Shown piece after piece: positions 22,763-33,578 of a DNA stretch of 64,000 nt. The number at the start of each line of letters is the position of its first letter. Position 1 is the stretch's first letter. This DNA comes from Liquidambar formosana (taxonomy: Eukaryota > Streptophyta > Magnoliopsida > Saxifragales > Altingiaceae), in NCBI GenBank assembly GCA_039720395.1, contig CM077826.1, positions 36,732,790 through 36,796,789 of the forward strand, read 5' to 3'. Under the pieces are notes generated by a model. That model searched no databases. It saw only the letters and a list, made by a program, of their open reading frames with translations, and was not told the DNA's origin. Made by a program: the position numbers and the translations under genes.

Positions 22763-23335
22763 TGTGAAAATTGAATATTGCAAATTGGTTCTGCTTCTAT
22801 GGATTCGTGCATAAAACGTAAAGAGGGTAAAATGCCAAAGCTCAGAAACTTTTCAAGCAGGTCAAGCCTGTCATGGTGATTTGGTAGTTGATCTGTCTGT
22901 ATTTCTTAGTATTAGATAAAAGCAAATAAACTTTTCTTGAGTAATGATCAAACGGGCTTAAGAATGTGTAAGATAAATCATTTTAAATTCAAGAATGTGA
23001 GTGATATTGTCATATTTTTTCAACAAAGTGGTTTTTTGCCAATCCATTACATTGTATTTAGTTAAGGGATTTTTAGGTGAAATTTTTCCAAATTCTTACA
23101 ACCAAATTCCCTTTTTGGATGGCAAAACTTGGAATTTTTGAAATTCTAGCTAGAACTTTAGCTTGGAATTTTGAGGATCAAATTATGTCTAGAAATTCCA
23201 TTTGGATAGGTGGAATTTGGCGAATTCTATCTTATAAACAAGGAAGTTCCAAATTCCATTTAGAGTCCAACTTTCAAAAGGTCTAGCGAGACAAGGAACT
23301 TTAAAAAGTTTAGCTATTCTGCTTAATTCTAAACA
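22763..23335. other. 3' UTR and spacer between tail-to-tail gene copies
   Basis: Sequence after the gene's TGA. A poly(A) signal AATAAA lies at 22925-22930. Beyond about 22950 the sequence has no coding homology. It contains many GGAATTT/AAATTCC segments of both orientations at 23070-23280, which may be an unrecognised short repeat. Confidence 0.45.
22925..22930 (+). terminator. Candidate poly(A) signal of the phosphoesterase gene
   Basis: AATAAA 163 bp after the stop codon, followed by T-rich sequence; a plausible but unproven near-upstream element. Confidence 0.4.
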
Positions 23336-23367
23336 TCATTGGTTAATCCATTCTTTAAATAGCAACA

Positions 23368-23761
23368 TGATAAAAGTCAAACCAGAAAATCAACAATCTA
23401 GCAAGCAATTGCTAGAAAATGAGATAAAATGAGAGGGAAAGTGAGGGAAAATTAAAAGAACTTTGATTTTTTGAGAGAGAGAGCTCTCAGCTCTTTAATA
23501 ACTTATACAAAATGAAATATTCTTAAAAAAACTGAATTGAACCAACTCTAATTAACTATTTATAGACATTCAAAGCTTTAACTACTCTTTAACAAACTCT
23601 AACTAACCTTACTAACTCAAACTAACAAGTAACTAACTATAGAAGCTTCTACAACATACCAATACAATTAGGAAATGAAATACAAGTAAAACAACACTTG
23701 CTAGAAGTTGCTAGATAGTATATTATAGTATACATCTCAGCATGATAATTCAAGCATATTA
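23368..23761 (-). repeat. 3' LTR of deleted gypsy element
   Basis: Partner of 25973-26362, with shared blocks GCAAGCAATTGCTAGAAAA, GAATTGAAC and CAAGTAACTAACTATAGAAG. Preceded on the minus strand by the polypurine tract. Confidence 0.85.
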
Positions 23762-25972
23762 GGACTCCCCCTCTAAAAGAAACTTGTCCTCAAGTTTGAA
23801 ATAGAAGTAGTAGTGGGTCTTGATGTAGCTTGTTGAAGTTCTCCTTTAATACCACCCAAGTAAGATCTCTTGCTTTGAAAAGAAGTTTTTCTCTTCGATT
23901 ATCAGCTTGAAACTTTTGCTTAATATTGAGTTTCTCAATCATGAGCCTCCTAGAAACATGAAGATCTTGCAAAAATTCACTCATTTGTCTTGGAAATGGA
24001 AACGAAGTGTAATCTAAACCACTTAAAAACTTGGAATCCAAATCACTACACACATTCCAATTCCCAAGGAAAATCACCGCTAGAGAATTCTTTTTTATGT
24101 TGCCAATAGAGATCTTCAATCTCTAAAAGAGATATTTGATGAATAACCTTAATATGAGATGCTTCCTTAGGCTCCTTATCAAAGCAAGATAGCATATCTC
24201 GCATCAAAGGCAATTCGGAAGGTAAAGCACAAGAGAATTCATCTAAACATGGCAGGTAACAGCTCAAAACTAGCTCTTGAAAACCCCTCCACTTGTTCAT
24301 TTTCACCTTGTCAACTTCATACACTTGCCCACAATCTTCATCATCATCATAGGCATAAAAAATTAGGGCTGTTTTGAAGTCATCCACTAAAATTTCAGTG
24401 GAAACTTTTTCCTTGTTGGTAAACAAACCATCATTCTTATCAAACTCAAATGTCTCACTACCATCCTCATCAAACACAAAGGCCTCCTCGTGATAATCGT
24501 CAAAGACAGGGCTGCATAATCCAAAATATCCATCAATTCTTCATTAGAAAGACTTCCCTTCTTTGGCATAACACAAATGTCAAAAGAAACTAAAATTTCT
24601 TGCCCCTTGCAATGCTCATTGACTATTTCAAAGTCAATCAACATGTAATTGGAGGGTAGAAATTTCTTTTCAAGTTTCTTTTTCATCTTATCCCATCTTT
24701 GAATCTTTTCCTTTCCATTCCATTGGTGAGATGTTGCAAACACTTCCACCAATCGGAGGCACTACGTTGAAGGTAAGAATTTGCTATCTTAACCTTTTGA
24801 CCTTTTGATATGTGATGGTAAACAAATACTCTCTCAAGAACATTTGTCCAAGCAAGAAAATCCTCTGGATCAATGTTCTCTTGAAAATCAAGGATTTCAA
24901 TGTTATAAGAGGCATCATACACCTCATAAGGAGGTTGTAGCTGCAGGACTACATTTGTTAAAGCCTCGATTGTCTCCTCAACTCACCAATTTCTTCTCTT
25001 TGTCATTGGTTTTGTTGTTTGGTATCAATTCTACCCATATGTGGATGAATTTCTACTCTAATATCAAAATTCTTGACATTTCCTCTTTCCCAATCTCTTC
25101 GTCCTCGACCTTGATGTGCTATGACAACCAAGAACTTACTAAAAACAGGTTTGAAACGAAATAAGAACAGTGAATGATAAACCTTTGAATAGCAGGAGCA
25201 CTTCAACAATGAAGAAATTCAATCACAGCACTTTAATAGAGCAACAAAAACAACTCTAAGAAGTTTCAACTTCAATTTCTAGCAATAGCGAAGTAACACA
25301 GTAGCTTTGAACCAATAGCACAAGGCCAGCTCTCGTTCTAATTTTGAAACTTCACTAGAAATTTCAACTCACACCAAAATAGAGAGGAAGCTTTGAGATT
25401 GTTAGAGGAATTACCAACAACAATGTCTCCTCGAACCAACCAAAGATGCGATAGGCTATAGAAAAGAAGTTGAACTCAAGCACCCTTGAATCAAGACTAA
25501 AGCAGATCGCAAACCTTGATAGAACCTCCTGGATGCATTCTTGACCAGTAAGAAAGCTTCAAAATAGGCCGTGGATGCAAGAAAATGCCTCAATTACTAT
25601 TGAACCATGTTTTGACCAAACCTTAGGCCCTTCAATTTGTTGCGATTGCCTCAACAAATGTTGATACACTCTATTGCTAAAGAAAACTCCTCTTTACTAC
25701 TATCAGAAACTTCAATTAACCTAAGAGAGGGATCGCGACACCAATTGACGCTTCAAACTTCGTTGTGGAACAAAAAAATTGCTACGATTGGCACTATTAC
25801 TATAATAACAAGCTGCTATTGCTGCTATACAAGGCTTTGATCAACCATAAGCAAAACCCTAGGTGAATCGACTATGGTTGGCTTCATTTTAGCCCTTCTG
25901 ACACCGGAAAACGAGAAAACAGAGACTAGATTCATCTCTACAGAGTATCGATTCTAGGCTTTGATACCAAAT

Positions 25973-26362
25973 AATGAAAGCCAAACCAGAAAATCAAAAA
26001 TCTAGGCAAGCAATTGCTAGAAAATGAGAGGGAAAGTGAGGGAAAATCAAAGGAACTTTGATTTCTAGAGAGATAAAGGGCTCTTAGCACTTTTAACAAC
26101 TCATACAAAATGAAATATTCTTTAAAAAAACTGAATTGAACTAACTCTAATTGACTATTTATAAACATTCAAAGCTGTAACTACTCTCTAACAAACTCTA
26201 ACCAACCTCTAACTAACTCAAACTAACAAGTAACTAACTATAGAAGCTTCTACAACATACTAATACAACTAGGAAACAAAATACAAGTAAAACAACACTT
26301 GCTAGGAGCTGCTGGACAGTATACTATAGTATACATCTTAGCATGATAATTCAAGCACATCA
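25973..26362 (-). repeat. 5' LTR of deleted gypsy element
   Basis: Followed on the minus strand by the primer-binding site at 25958-25972. The two LTRs differ at scattered positions, so the insertion is moderately old. Confidence 0.85.
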
Positions 26363-27525
26363 TAACATCATGTAGAGAAGGATGTTCACTGCGGCAATAA
26401 TTATAAGGATTCTTGTTGTCTGCACCTATCTTTTGGTCACTTTTTTTGCCTTTGATTTGCTTGTTCTAGGTGGTAATTTCACCATAGCATCTAGACCAAA
26501 ATCCACATTCACATCCATAGTTATAGCATTGCCCCTGCTAAATGAAAATATATACATCTTGAGAGTAATAAAAGCATTAAAAATTTCTCATCCTAGACTA
26601 GAAGTCCCTCTTTCAAGTACAATAACGCAAGTAACTACTGACTACAACATTCACGTGTACTATATTCTATATGTATTAGTACCAGTAAGTGAGGGCTAAA
26701 ACATAGTGAAACAATAAATATACATGAGAAATTACAGATGGCAAAAAGATTTAGGTGCCCCGTAGTTTATATATATGTGCAATACATGCATGTTTGAGTG
26801 TTAGTGCATATCCCATTCGCATTATCTCTAGATCCAATCACTTATGTTATTTCCCCCTAATCTTGTAAGCTGTGTCAAATTAATAACTACTTCTTAACCC
26901 CCCTCCATTTTCTTTTTTTTTTTTTTTTGCCTTCTTTAATAAGTTTACTATGTTTTTGGTCTTAATTTTGTCATTTAGCTTCTTTATATTATTTTCAAAA
27001 AGTTTTGTGTGAGTAAGATTCAACAACTTTGATGGGAAGTAAAATCCAATAGGGTCTATAGTATATAAAGCCCAATAAGCCCATTTATCTAGAGTTCCAA
27101 ATAACCATTTATGTTCCATACTAAGAGATCCTCTGAGGGCCCAATCTAAGTCCTTCAAGTACTGACCATGACAAAGAAATACTATGACAAAAGAAAGCAT
27201 GCTGCAAATAATAAAACAGAAAATTTACATTTCTCTATGATTGCAAATTGAGATTAAGCAGAGATAAATTGCTACAAATTTCTTAGTCTAGATTTCAAAA
27301 AACAGTACGCAATTATTCTGGATACAGTATATGCTTTGGGAAGTACAATATTAAAAAGCTATTACATGTGAGGGTCAACAATTTCAGAGACATGCACACT
27401 ACACAAATACAGTAGAGCAACAAATTCACATTCACCACCCCTCAAAAAAAGCCTAAACAATTGAAGCGCAGCTTTCTACCAAACCCTTCTGACTTGAACA
27501 TCTAAAAGGGGATGCTACGACTTTT

Positions 27526-28254
27526 ATAATGCTCCTAAATGCATGTTATTGCTGTTGTCCCAAGTGAACAACCTTAGAGGGGGTGAATAGGTTTTCGGCT
27601 AAGTACGAAATTAAATGCAATCTTAAAATCAGTTTATTGCAAGTAAGAATAAATTTAAGAACATGCAACAAGATAATCAATAAGAAGATTAAGAGAAAGA
27701 GAGATTACAAACGATATTAACGAGGTTCGGCCTCTCCGCCTACGTTTTTGCCTCAAGAGCTTGCTTGAGAATTCACCAATCCACTATACTAATCTCTTTA
27801 CAGGTGGAGATCAAACTTTTACAAATAGAAGTGTTCTTCACTAACACTTGCACAAATGTACTCTTTAAGTGCTACAAATTGAGGGTTCTCACAATCCTAC
27901 GATACAAGATGATTTGAGTTTTTTATTTATTTATATTTTATTTTATGCTAAGGAAGATCTCTCAAAAGAGTAGGTACACAGCAATTGAATGCACACTCAA
28001 CTAATGGTTGAATCTCAATGAATGCTCACAAGAGAATTAGGGCTTGTAATGAATGATCTTGTTGTATATTCAATGAATACTCATAAATGAGTTTAAACCT
28101 TTGTATATATAGCCCTTTGGTCTTATATGACCATTTGGGCTTAGTAAATGTCAAGAATCAGAGTTTGGTGGGCATGTAATGCTCAAAAAACCGTTTTAAA
28201 AACTAACCGTTATGTGTCAGCCTGAGACTTTTAGCCGACTGAAAGTATTTTCAA
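27526..28254. other. Unclassified repeat-like segment
   Basis: No gene recognised. It contains CTTAGAGGGGGTGAATAGG near 27572 and ACGAGGTTCGGCCTCTCCGC near 27720, motifs I associate with dispersed plant repeats, and ends near TTTTAGCCGACTGAAAG. It separates the inverted gene copy from the third intron fragment. Class not determined. Confidence 0.35.
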
Positions 28255-28412
28255 AATAATATAGAATCTTACTCACGCAAAACTTTTTCAAAATAATATA
28301 AAGAAGCTAAATGACAAAATTGAGACCAAAAGCATAGTAAACTTATTATAGAAAGCAAAAAAAAAAATGAGGGGCGTTTTGAAAAGTAGTTATTAATTTG
28401 AAACTTCTATTT
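28255..28412 (+). repeat. Third copy of phosphoesterase intron segment
   Basis: This stretch (AATCTTACTCACGCAAAACT ... GTAGTTATTAATTTGA) matches the intron before the last exon at about 22018-22160 and its inverted copy at about 26880-27010. It shares AAGAAGCTAAATGACAAAATT with the inverted copy rather than the gene, so it derives from, or with, that copy. Confidence 0.8.
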
Positions 28413-28417
28413 CATCC

Positions 28418-29990
28418 TGTCACACCCCATTTTTGCACCACTTTACTAGGGTTTAGCATTTCATGTAGGTTTTTGTTTTGTTTTTGAATCTAGTCATTTG
28501 CATTAGGTTTTTAGAGTCATAAGGATAATGGGTATGAATTTGGTTCAATTTGGGGTTGATCTTGAGGATTAATAAGAGCTTTTGTGACTTGAAGGGCATA
28601 ATTGTCTTTTAGGTCACAAACTTTCCATTTGACATTGAAATGATCTCCAAATTGTCAATTGGAGTTCATATTGGTGTATATGAGGTGTTTATAGGTTCAA
28701 TTTGGCGAATTAATGGCTTAGGGTTAACATGGATCATAATGGTTCAAGTTGGTTAAAAGATCCATTTCGGGTTGGCTCAATTCGACTCATAATTACCAAT
28801 TAATTCTTTTCAAATTACTTTAATTAGTCTTTATTTTATCCTCAAAAGTGTTTTAGAATGTTCAATTTTGGTTTGGAAAGCATTTGGTTCAATCCTATTT
28901 GCATACCTATGCTTTGCAAAGGTAGTGCATAGCAGTTAACCGCCTTTGTAAAACCTAACCATGCACCCATGGTTAGTGAGTTTTAGCAAAAAATGTTTAA
29001 AAATGTATTTGTCATCGAAATACGATCGTTTTGGCTTTTATTTCATCAAAATCGGAGTTAATTTGACATCTAAAACACTCTTGGAAGGAAAGGAGTCCAA
29101 AAAAAGAGAAAAACTGAAGACGGATTTGGGTGACCCCCCAAGCCTGGTGGCTAGGGGGTCACCCAAGACCTTTTTCGTATTTTTGTTGAAGCGGGACTCT
29201 TTCCCTATTTTGACGGATTTGGACTTTTTTGGACGAGTTTCCTTCTAGTTTTTGGTAACTTTTGAGTTCCTTGAGCCCCAAGGGAGTCTAAGCAACCCTT
29301 GGATTAATTTTTAGGGTTTTAATCCTAGCCATTGATTTATCCCACCTAAACTCTATAAATACCCCACTATGTTTCAGCATTAGGGGAGCCACTTTGATGC
29401 ATTAAACCTAAGTCCTAAGAGAGAATTAGAGAGAGTTCTAAAGGAGAGTTGGAGTTCTTGCTGGAGGCTTAAAGATAGTTGTTTCAAGTTGTTCACAAGA
29501 GAAGGAGAGAGTCTCTACAGCAACAAAGCAACAAAGAAGGCTTAACTTAAGGTATGCTCTTTCTCTTTTAAGGCTGAAATTAAGGTTTCTTATAGAATAG
29601 TCCTATTGCATGTTAAATTTAGGTTTTTTTGCCATGTATTAATGCATTAGTTAGTTAATATACATGATTTAAATGTTGTTCATGATGAGTTTTGCATGCT
29701 TTAGAGTTATTCTATAAGATTTAATGCATAGTTTTGATTCTAGGATTTCTATTATCCTTATTTCATGTAAGTTTCAGATAGCATGCTAGGTTAGGTTTTT
29801 TGAGTTGTTTCTTTTCATGGTTGTTATATATGTTATGCATGTAGAATAATCATCATAAGTGTTGCATTCATGGTAGTGGATTTCTAGGTTTTTGTGCATG
29901 TTAGTTGAGTCATGGTATTAGAGTTGCATTAGGGTTTTTGTTATGTTATTATTCTTGTTATTTACATGATTAATAGATGATTTTAGGCCT
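28418..29990 (+). mobile_element. Tat/Ogre-like LTR region (no coding)
   Basis: Begins TGTCACACCCCATTTTTGCA, the start of a Tat-type LTR family; a second copy begins at 55113 and is alignable for about 450 bp. A TATA box lies in CTCTATAAATACC near 29351, and AG-rich leader sequence follows. Where the LTR ends is not clear. The segment runs into T-rich sequence before the copia fragment at 30048. No gag or pol is attached. Confidence 0.65.
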
Positions 29991-30047
29991 TAATTCAATT
30001 TTGTCAAGATTTGTATTTTCTTTTTTTTTTGCTTTTTTTTTTTAGCA

Positions 30048-31966
30048 CGTGTAAGATAACAAGTAAAACACCATTTGAATTATGGACTGGCCATTTACCT
30101 AATCTTAATTACCTCAAAGTGTGGGGGTGCCTAGCGAAAGTTGGTCTACTGAATACTAAACGAAAAAGGATAGGACCTAAAACTTCTGATTGTGTATTTA
30201 TAGGGTTTGCTAAAAATAGTTCTACTTATAGATTTTTAGTTCTAAGAACTGAAGATAATGTATTGGAAGCAAATACGTTATAGAATCAAGAGATGCTGAT
30301 TTCTTCGAAAATATTTTTCCAATGAAAAAAAAATTTATCAAAACTAATGAAGCTTCTAGTAGTCATTTATATGAACCAAATACTTTAGAAACAAATGAAG
30401 AGAATAATGAACTTGAACCTAGAAGAAGTAAAAGAATAAGAAAATTAAGAAACTAATTTTGGAAATGATTTTTATACGTTTTTGGTTGATAATGATTCTA
30501 TAACTTATAGTGAAGCTATGTCTTCTCCTGATGCTAGTTTTTGGAAAGAAGCTATAAATAGTGAAATAGAATCCATTATGGCTAATCATATTTGGGAATT
30601 AGTTGATTTACCACCTAAAACTAAAACCATAGGCTGTAAATGGATTTTTAAAAAGAAATTAAAACCTGATGGAACAATTGATAAGTTTAAAGCAAGAATG
30701 GTTGCCAAAGGCTATAAACAAAGGGAAGGTTTTGATTATTTTGATACATATTCACTTGTGGCTAGAATTTCAACAATTAGAATACTTATTTCATTAGCTT
30801 CCATATATAAACTTGTTATACACCAAATGGATGTCAAAACAATGTTCTTACATAGAGATTTAGAAGAAGAAATTTATATGGATCAACCCGAAAGTTTTAT
30901 AGCACATGGAAAAGAAAAGAAAGTTTGTAGATTAATTACATCCTTATATGGATTAAAACAATCTCCTAAACAATGGCATAAGAAATTTGATAATACTTTA
31001 ATAACTAATGGTTATCAAATTAATGATTCGCATAGATGTGTCTATAGTAAATTTTCTAATGACATGTTGATGCTAGGAACTGATTTAGGAATTGTTAAAT
31101 CTACAAAGAAATTTTTGACTTCTAAGTTTGACATGAAAGATCTTGGAGAAGCTGATGTGATATTGGGAATTAAAATAACTAAAACTTCTAACGGAATTTG
31201 TCTTTCTCAATCTCATTATGTGGAAAAAAATATTGAGAAAATTTGGACATTATAATTATGAATCTATTTCTACATCTTATGATTCTTCTATTCATTTGAA
31301 AAAGAACATTAGTGATGCTGTATCTCAAATAGAATATGCTAGAATCATTGGTAGTGTTATGTATTTGATGAATTGTACTAGACCTGATATTGCATATGCT
31401 GTGAGTAGGCTTAGTAGATATACTCATAAACCTAGCAATGAACATTGGTGTGCATTAATTAGATTACTTAAATATCTTAAAGGTACTATGAGTTATGCAC
31501 TGCACTATTCTGGTTATCCACTTGTAGTAGACGGATTTTGTGATGCTAATTGGATAACTACAAAAGATGACATAAACTCTACAAGTGGATATATATTCAC
31601 TCTAGGACGTGGAGTAGTGGCTTGGAAATCATCTAAGCAAACATGCAGTGCCAGATCCACTGTGGAATCTAAGTTCATTGCACTTAAGTTGGCACTACCA
31701 GGCAGCTATAGCTAAGGCTAATAGCAAAATTTATAATGGGAAAAGTATACATATTTGCCTTAGACATAATATAGTAACACAATATTTACATGAAGGAGTT
31801 TTAACTCTAGATTTTGTGAGATTGAAACATAATATAGTGGATCAGTTAACTAAGCCACTAACTAAAAAGTTAGTATTGGAAACGTCGAGGGGGATGGGAG
31901 TGTTGCCCATAGAAAAAACAACCGACGATGGTAACTCAACCTATATGAATGGAGATCCCAAGAATT
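30048..31966 (+). mobile_element. Ty1/copia pol fragment (integrase end, RT, RNase H)
   Basis: 5'-truncated copia. At 30048-30290 is the integrase C-terminal part (KTPFELWTGHLPNLNYLKVW, GPKTSDCVFIGFA). RT is at 30482-31255. The frame then shifts at an A run near 31225 into 31218-31715 with [20 protein letters not shown] and [16 protein letters not shown]. RNase H carries [19 protein letters not shown] and [16 protein letters not shown] deletion there joins it out of frame to the last part (31680-31966: [31 protein letters not shown]). Gag, protease and the integrase core are absent. Confidence 0.9.
30482..31255 (+). pseudogene. Copia reverse transcriptase lacking YVDD
   Basis: A 257-codon open frame with the usual copia RT landmarks: CKWIFKKKLKPDGTIDKFKA, MVAKGYKQREGFDYFDTYS, VHQMDVKTMFL, EEEIYMDQPESF, SLYGLKQSPKQWHKKFD and MKDLGEADVILGIKI. 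Between YSKF and DMLMLGTDL about a dozen residues are missing compared with relatives. That is exactly where the YVDD catalytic loop should be. The deletion is in frame, so the ORF looks healthy but cannot encode an active polymerase. The start methionine is internal to the polyprotein and has no special meaning. Confidence 0.85.
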
Positions 31967-32504
31967 AAGTTCAATGGGAAAAACAACTTGCCTGCGTAGC
32001 TTGTCAGCACTGTGTTAATATCGTATACTAGAGAAATCCCTCCTTTGGATGTTGGCAGTGCTAATTGCAATGAGAGGTTAAGTCATGAGAGACTTTTAAT
32101 GAGTACTATAGCCTTCAAAGGTGGTGTGTTTAGTTGCAATTACACACTTGAGGGAACTCACCTAGTGGGTGTTGAAGTAGGACTACTTCTGTTAAGAATT
32201 GGGCTAATTCTCTAAAGCACTCATTAATTTCCATGAGGTGCATGGCCGTATAATGTGCCAACCCGCTTTGAATTTAGATGGTGGTAAGACGATGTGTGGA
32301 TTATAAGAATGGAAGGTATACAACAAAAGGTTTGATTCAAGATATTTATATCATCAGGCCTTTGTACACCCTATCTTGCAAATCCTAAGTATTGATTCAA
32401 GTCCAAAAGACACCAGTATCAATGTACATCGTTCTTTTTGATCACTCAACATTTATTATCATTTTATTTATTTATTTATTGGTATTTTGAATCATGTGAG
32501 GAAT
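31967..32504. other. No gene seen; copia 3' flank
   Basis: Sequence between the end of copia RNase H and the LTR-like unit at 32505. It is probably 3' untranslated sequence of the copia element. A purine-rich GTGAGGAATTG lies just before 32505, a possible polypurine tract. Confidence 0.4.
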
Positions 32505-32952
32505 TGTTGAAGGGTGATTCAAATTACCCTTTGCCATCCCATTTATCTATTATTTTATCATTAGAAGAGCCTAGGTAGTTTATTAACTACCAAATAGTTT
32601 TGCTCTGTTTTTAGAGTTAGTTTATTACCATTTTTTAATTTCCTATCATACCTTTTCATGCTATCTCAAAAGGCACCATGTAACGGTGCTTTAACATCTA
32701 TAAATAGATGTAGTCTTTGTTCTCAGAAAACATAATAGCAAGCATTCCTTATTTTATCAATTGTGCTTCTTCTCTACAAGTGTAAGAACAAAGCTCTGTC
32801 ATTTTTCTTATACCTTGTCGAGTAATACATCATCGGTTCACCTTGAGTTCGGTAGTTCGTGCAATCTACTAGGAATTCAAAGACTATTAAATCCTAGACG
32901 CCAATCGCTTGCAACGCAGTGTAGTAAGGATACATTCCAATGGGGAGTAATA
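32505..32952 (+). repeat. Copia LTR followed by PBS-like site
   Basis: Starts TGTTGAAGGGTGATTC, has a TATA box (TATAAATA, 32699-32706) and a plausible R/U5 region. It ends just before TGGTATCAAGAAC (32954-32966), which resembles an initiator-Met primer-binding site. By position it would be the 3' LTR of the copia fragment, but the primer site after it is that of a 5' LTR. It may belong to a second, deleted element. Confidence 0.5.
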
Positions 32953-33132
32953 TTGGTATCAAGAACAATGTTCTTCAACACGCATTGGTCTATATATAAG
33001 TTCTTTCCAATTTATATTATCTTAATTTAATTTCTTGCTTTACAATTCTTGTTTGCATTCATCTTGTCTAATCCCTTTTGTTAATATTTGGGTCGGGTTA
33101 CAAACCAAACCAATGGTCCACCCGCGTGTGGG

Positions 33133-33564
33133 TGTTAGATGTTAGTTTCCTATTAATAAGAGGTTTCCTATTTGTGAGAGGAATCCTAGTCCTATTAGGG
33201 TTGGACTTAATAGGAGCATATATAAGAGAAGTCTCTCTATGTGATAGAGACTACTACAATCATTATTGCCTCCAGTCAAAATTCTCCCCCTCTCTCTCTA
33301 GCGCTCTCTCTCTCCGATCACCATTTCCTAGTGGACTTGGTAGTGTGGATTTATTGGGACGACTCTAGTAGTGATCCATTCGACATTCATGATGTGGAGG
33401 AGCATACATGAAGGTCTATTTCGTGGTGGAGGCGTGACGATTTGTGTAGCAGCTACGTGGGGCTCGTAACAACAAACGACAAGCGATTCTTGGGTCTCTT
33501 CTGCAAGAGGTATGTCCTTGGACCCGATATGTATGCTATATGCAGTAGTTATAGCATATTTACA
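33133..33564 (+). repeat. LTR of an unidentified retroelement
   Basis: Starts TGTTAGATGTTAG, contains TATA-like GCATATATAAG near 33217 and CT-rich R/U5 sequence, and ends ATTTACA. A primer-binding site TTGGCATCAGAGTC follows at 33565-33578. The interior (33579-34678, continuing after 52019) shows no gag or pol to my eye. It is the host into which the 17-kb copia element inserted. No partner LTR was found. Confidence 0.6.
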
Positions 33565-33578
33565 TTGGCATCAGAGTC

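Larger units (their letters stand above)
23368..26362 (-). mobile_element. Internally deleted Ty3/gypsy element with both LTRs
   Basis: LTRs at 23368-23761 and 25973-26362 are direct repeats. On the minus strand the primer-binding site TTTGGTATCAAAGCC follows the right-hand LTR (25958-25972). A polypurine tract TTTTAGAGGGGGAGTCC precedes the left-hand LTR (23762-23778). The interior codes for degenerate gag (24683-24922: FQENIDPEDFLAWTNVLERV, SASDWWKCLQ; continuing WDKMKKKLEKKFLPSNYM). It then jumps to an integrase C-terminal segment (23790-24119: KFQADNRREKLLFKARDLTW). The RT, RNase H and integrase catalytic core are missing. The flanks CAACA (23363-23367) and TAACA (26363-26367) form a target duplication with one mismatch, inside the phosphoesterase pseudogene. 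Confidence 0.9.
23336..27525 (-). pseudogene. Inverted partial copy of the phosphoesterase gene
   Basis: The minus strand from about 27525 to 23336 repeats the plus-strand region 21510-22762: the end of exon 8, its intron and the last exon. It has four lesions. The splice donor after exon 8 reads AGCTGCGC instead of AGGTGCGC. Fifty-one bases (17 codons) present in the gene are absent after GGCAATGCT. A TTG codon is TAG. The exon is split by a gypsy element at 23368-26362. On the far side of that insertion the last codons resume (23336-23367, TTTAAAGAATGG, stop at 23336-23338). The upstream exons were not copied. It is a dead tail-to-tail duplicate; a minus-strand frame in its intron part (26880-27200) is not a known protein. 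Confidence 0.9.

Noticed and set aside
23070..23290. Possible MITE rich in GGAATTT/AAATTCC
   Set aside because: Inverted segments are short and scattered; no clear terminal repeats or target duplication could be defined.
26880..27200. 106-codon minus-strand frame in the inverted gene copy
   Set aside because: The matching plus-strand intron sequence has early stops and no known domain. The frame lies in intron sequence and is likely chance.
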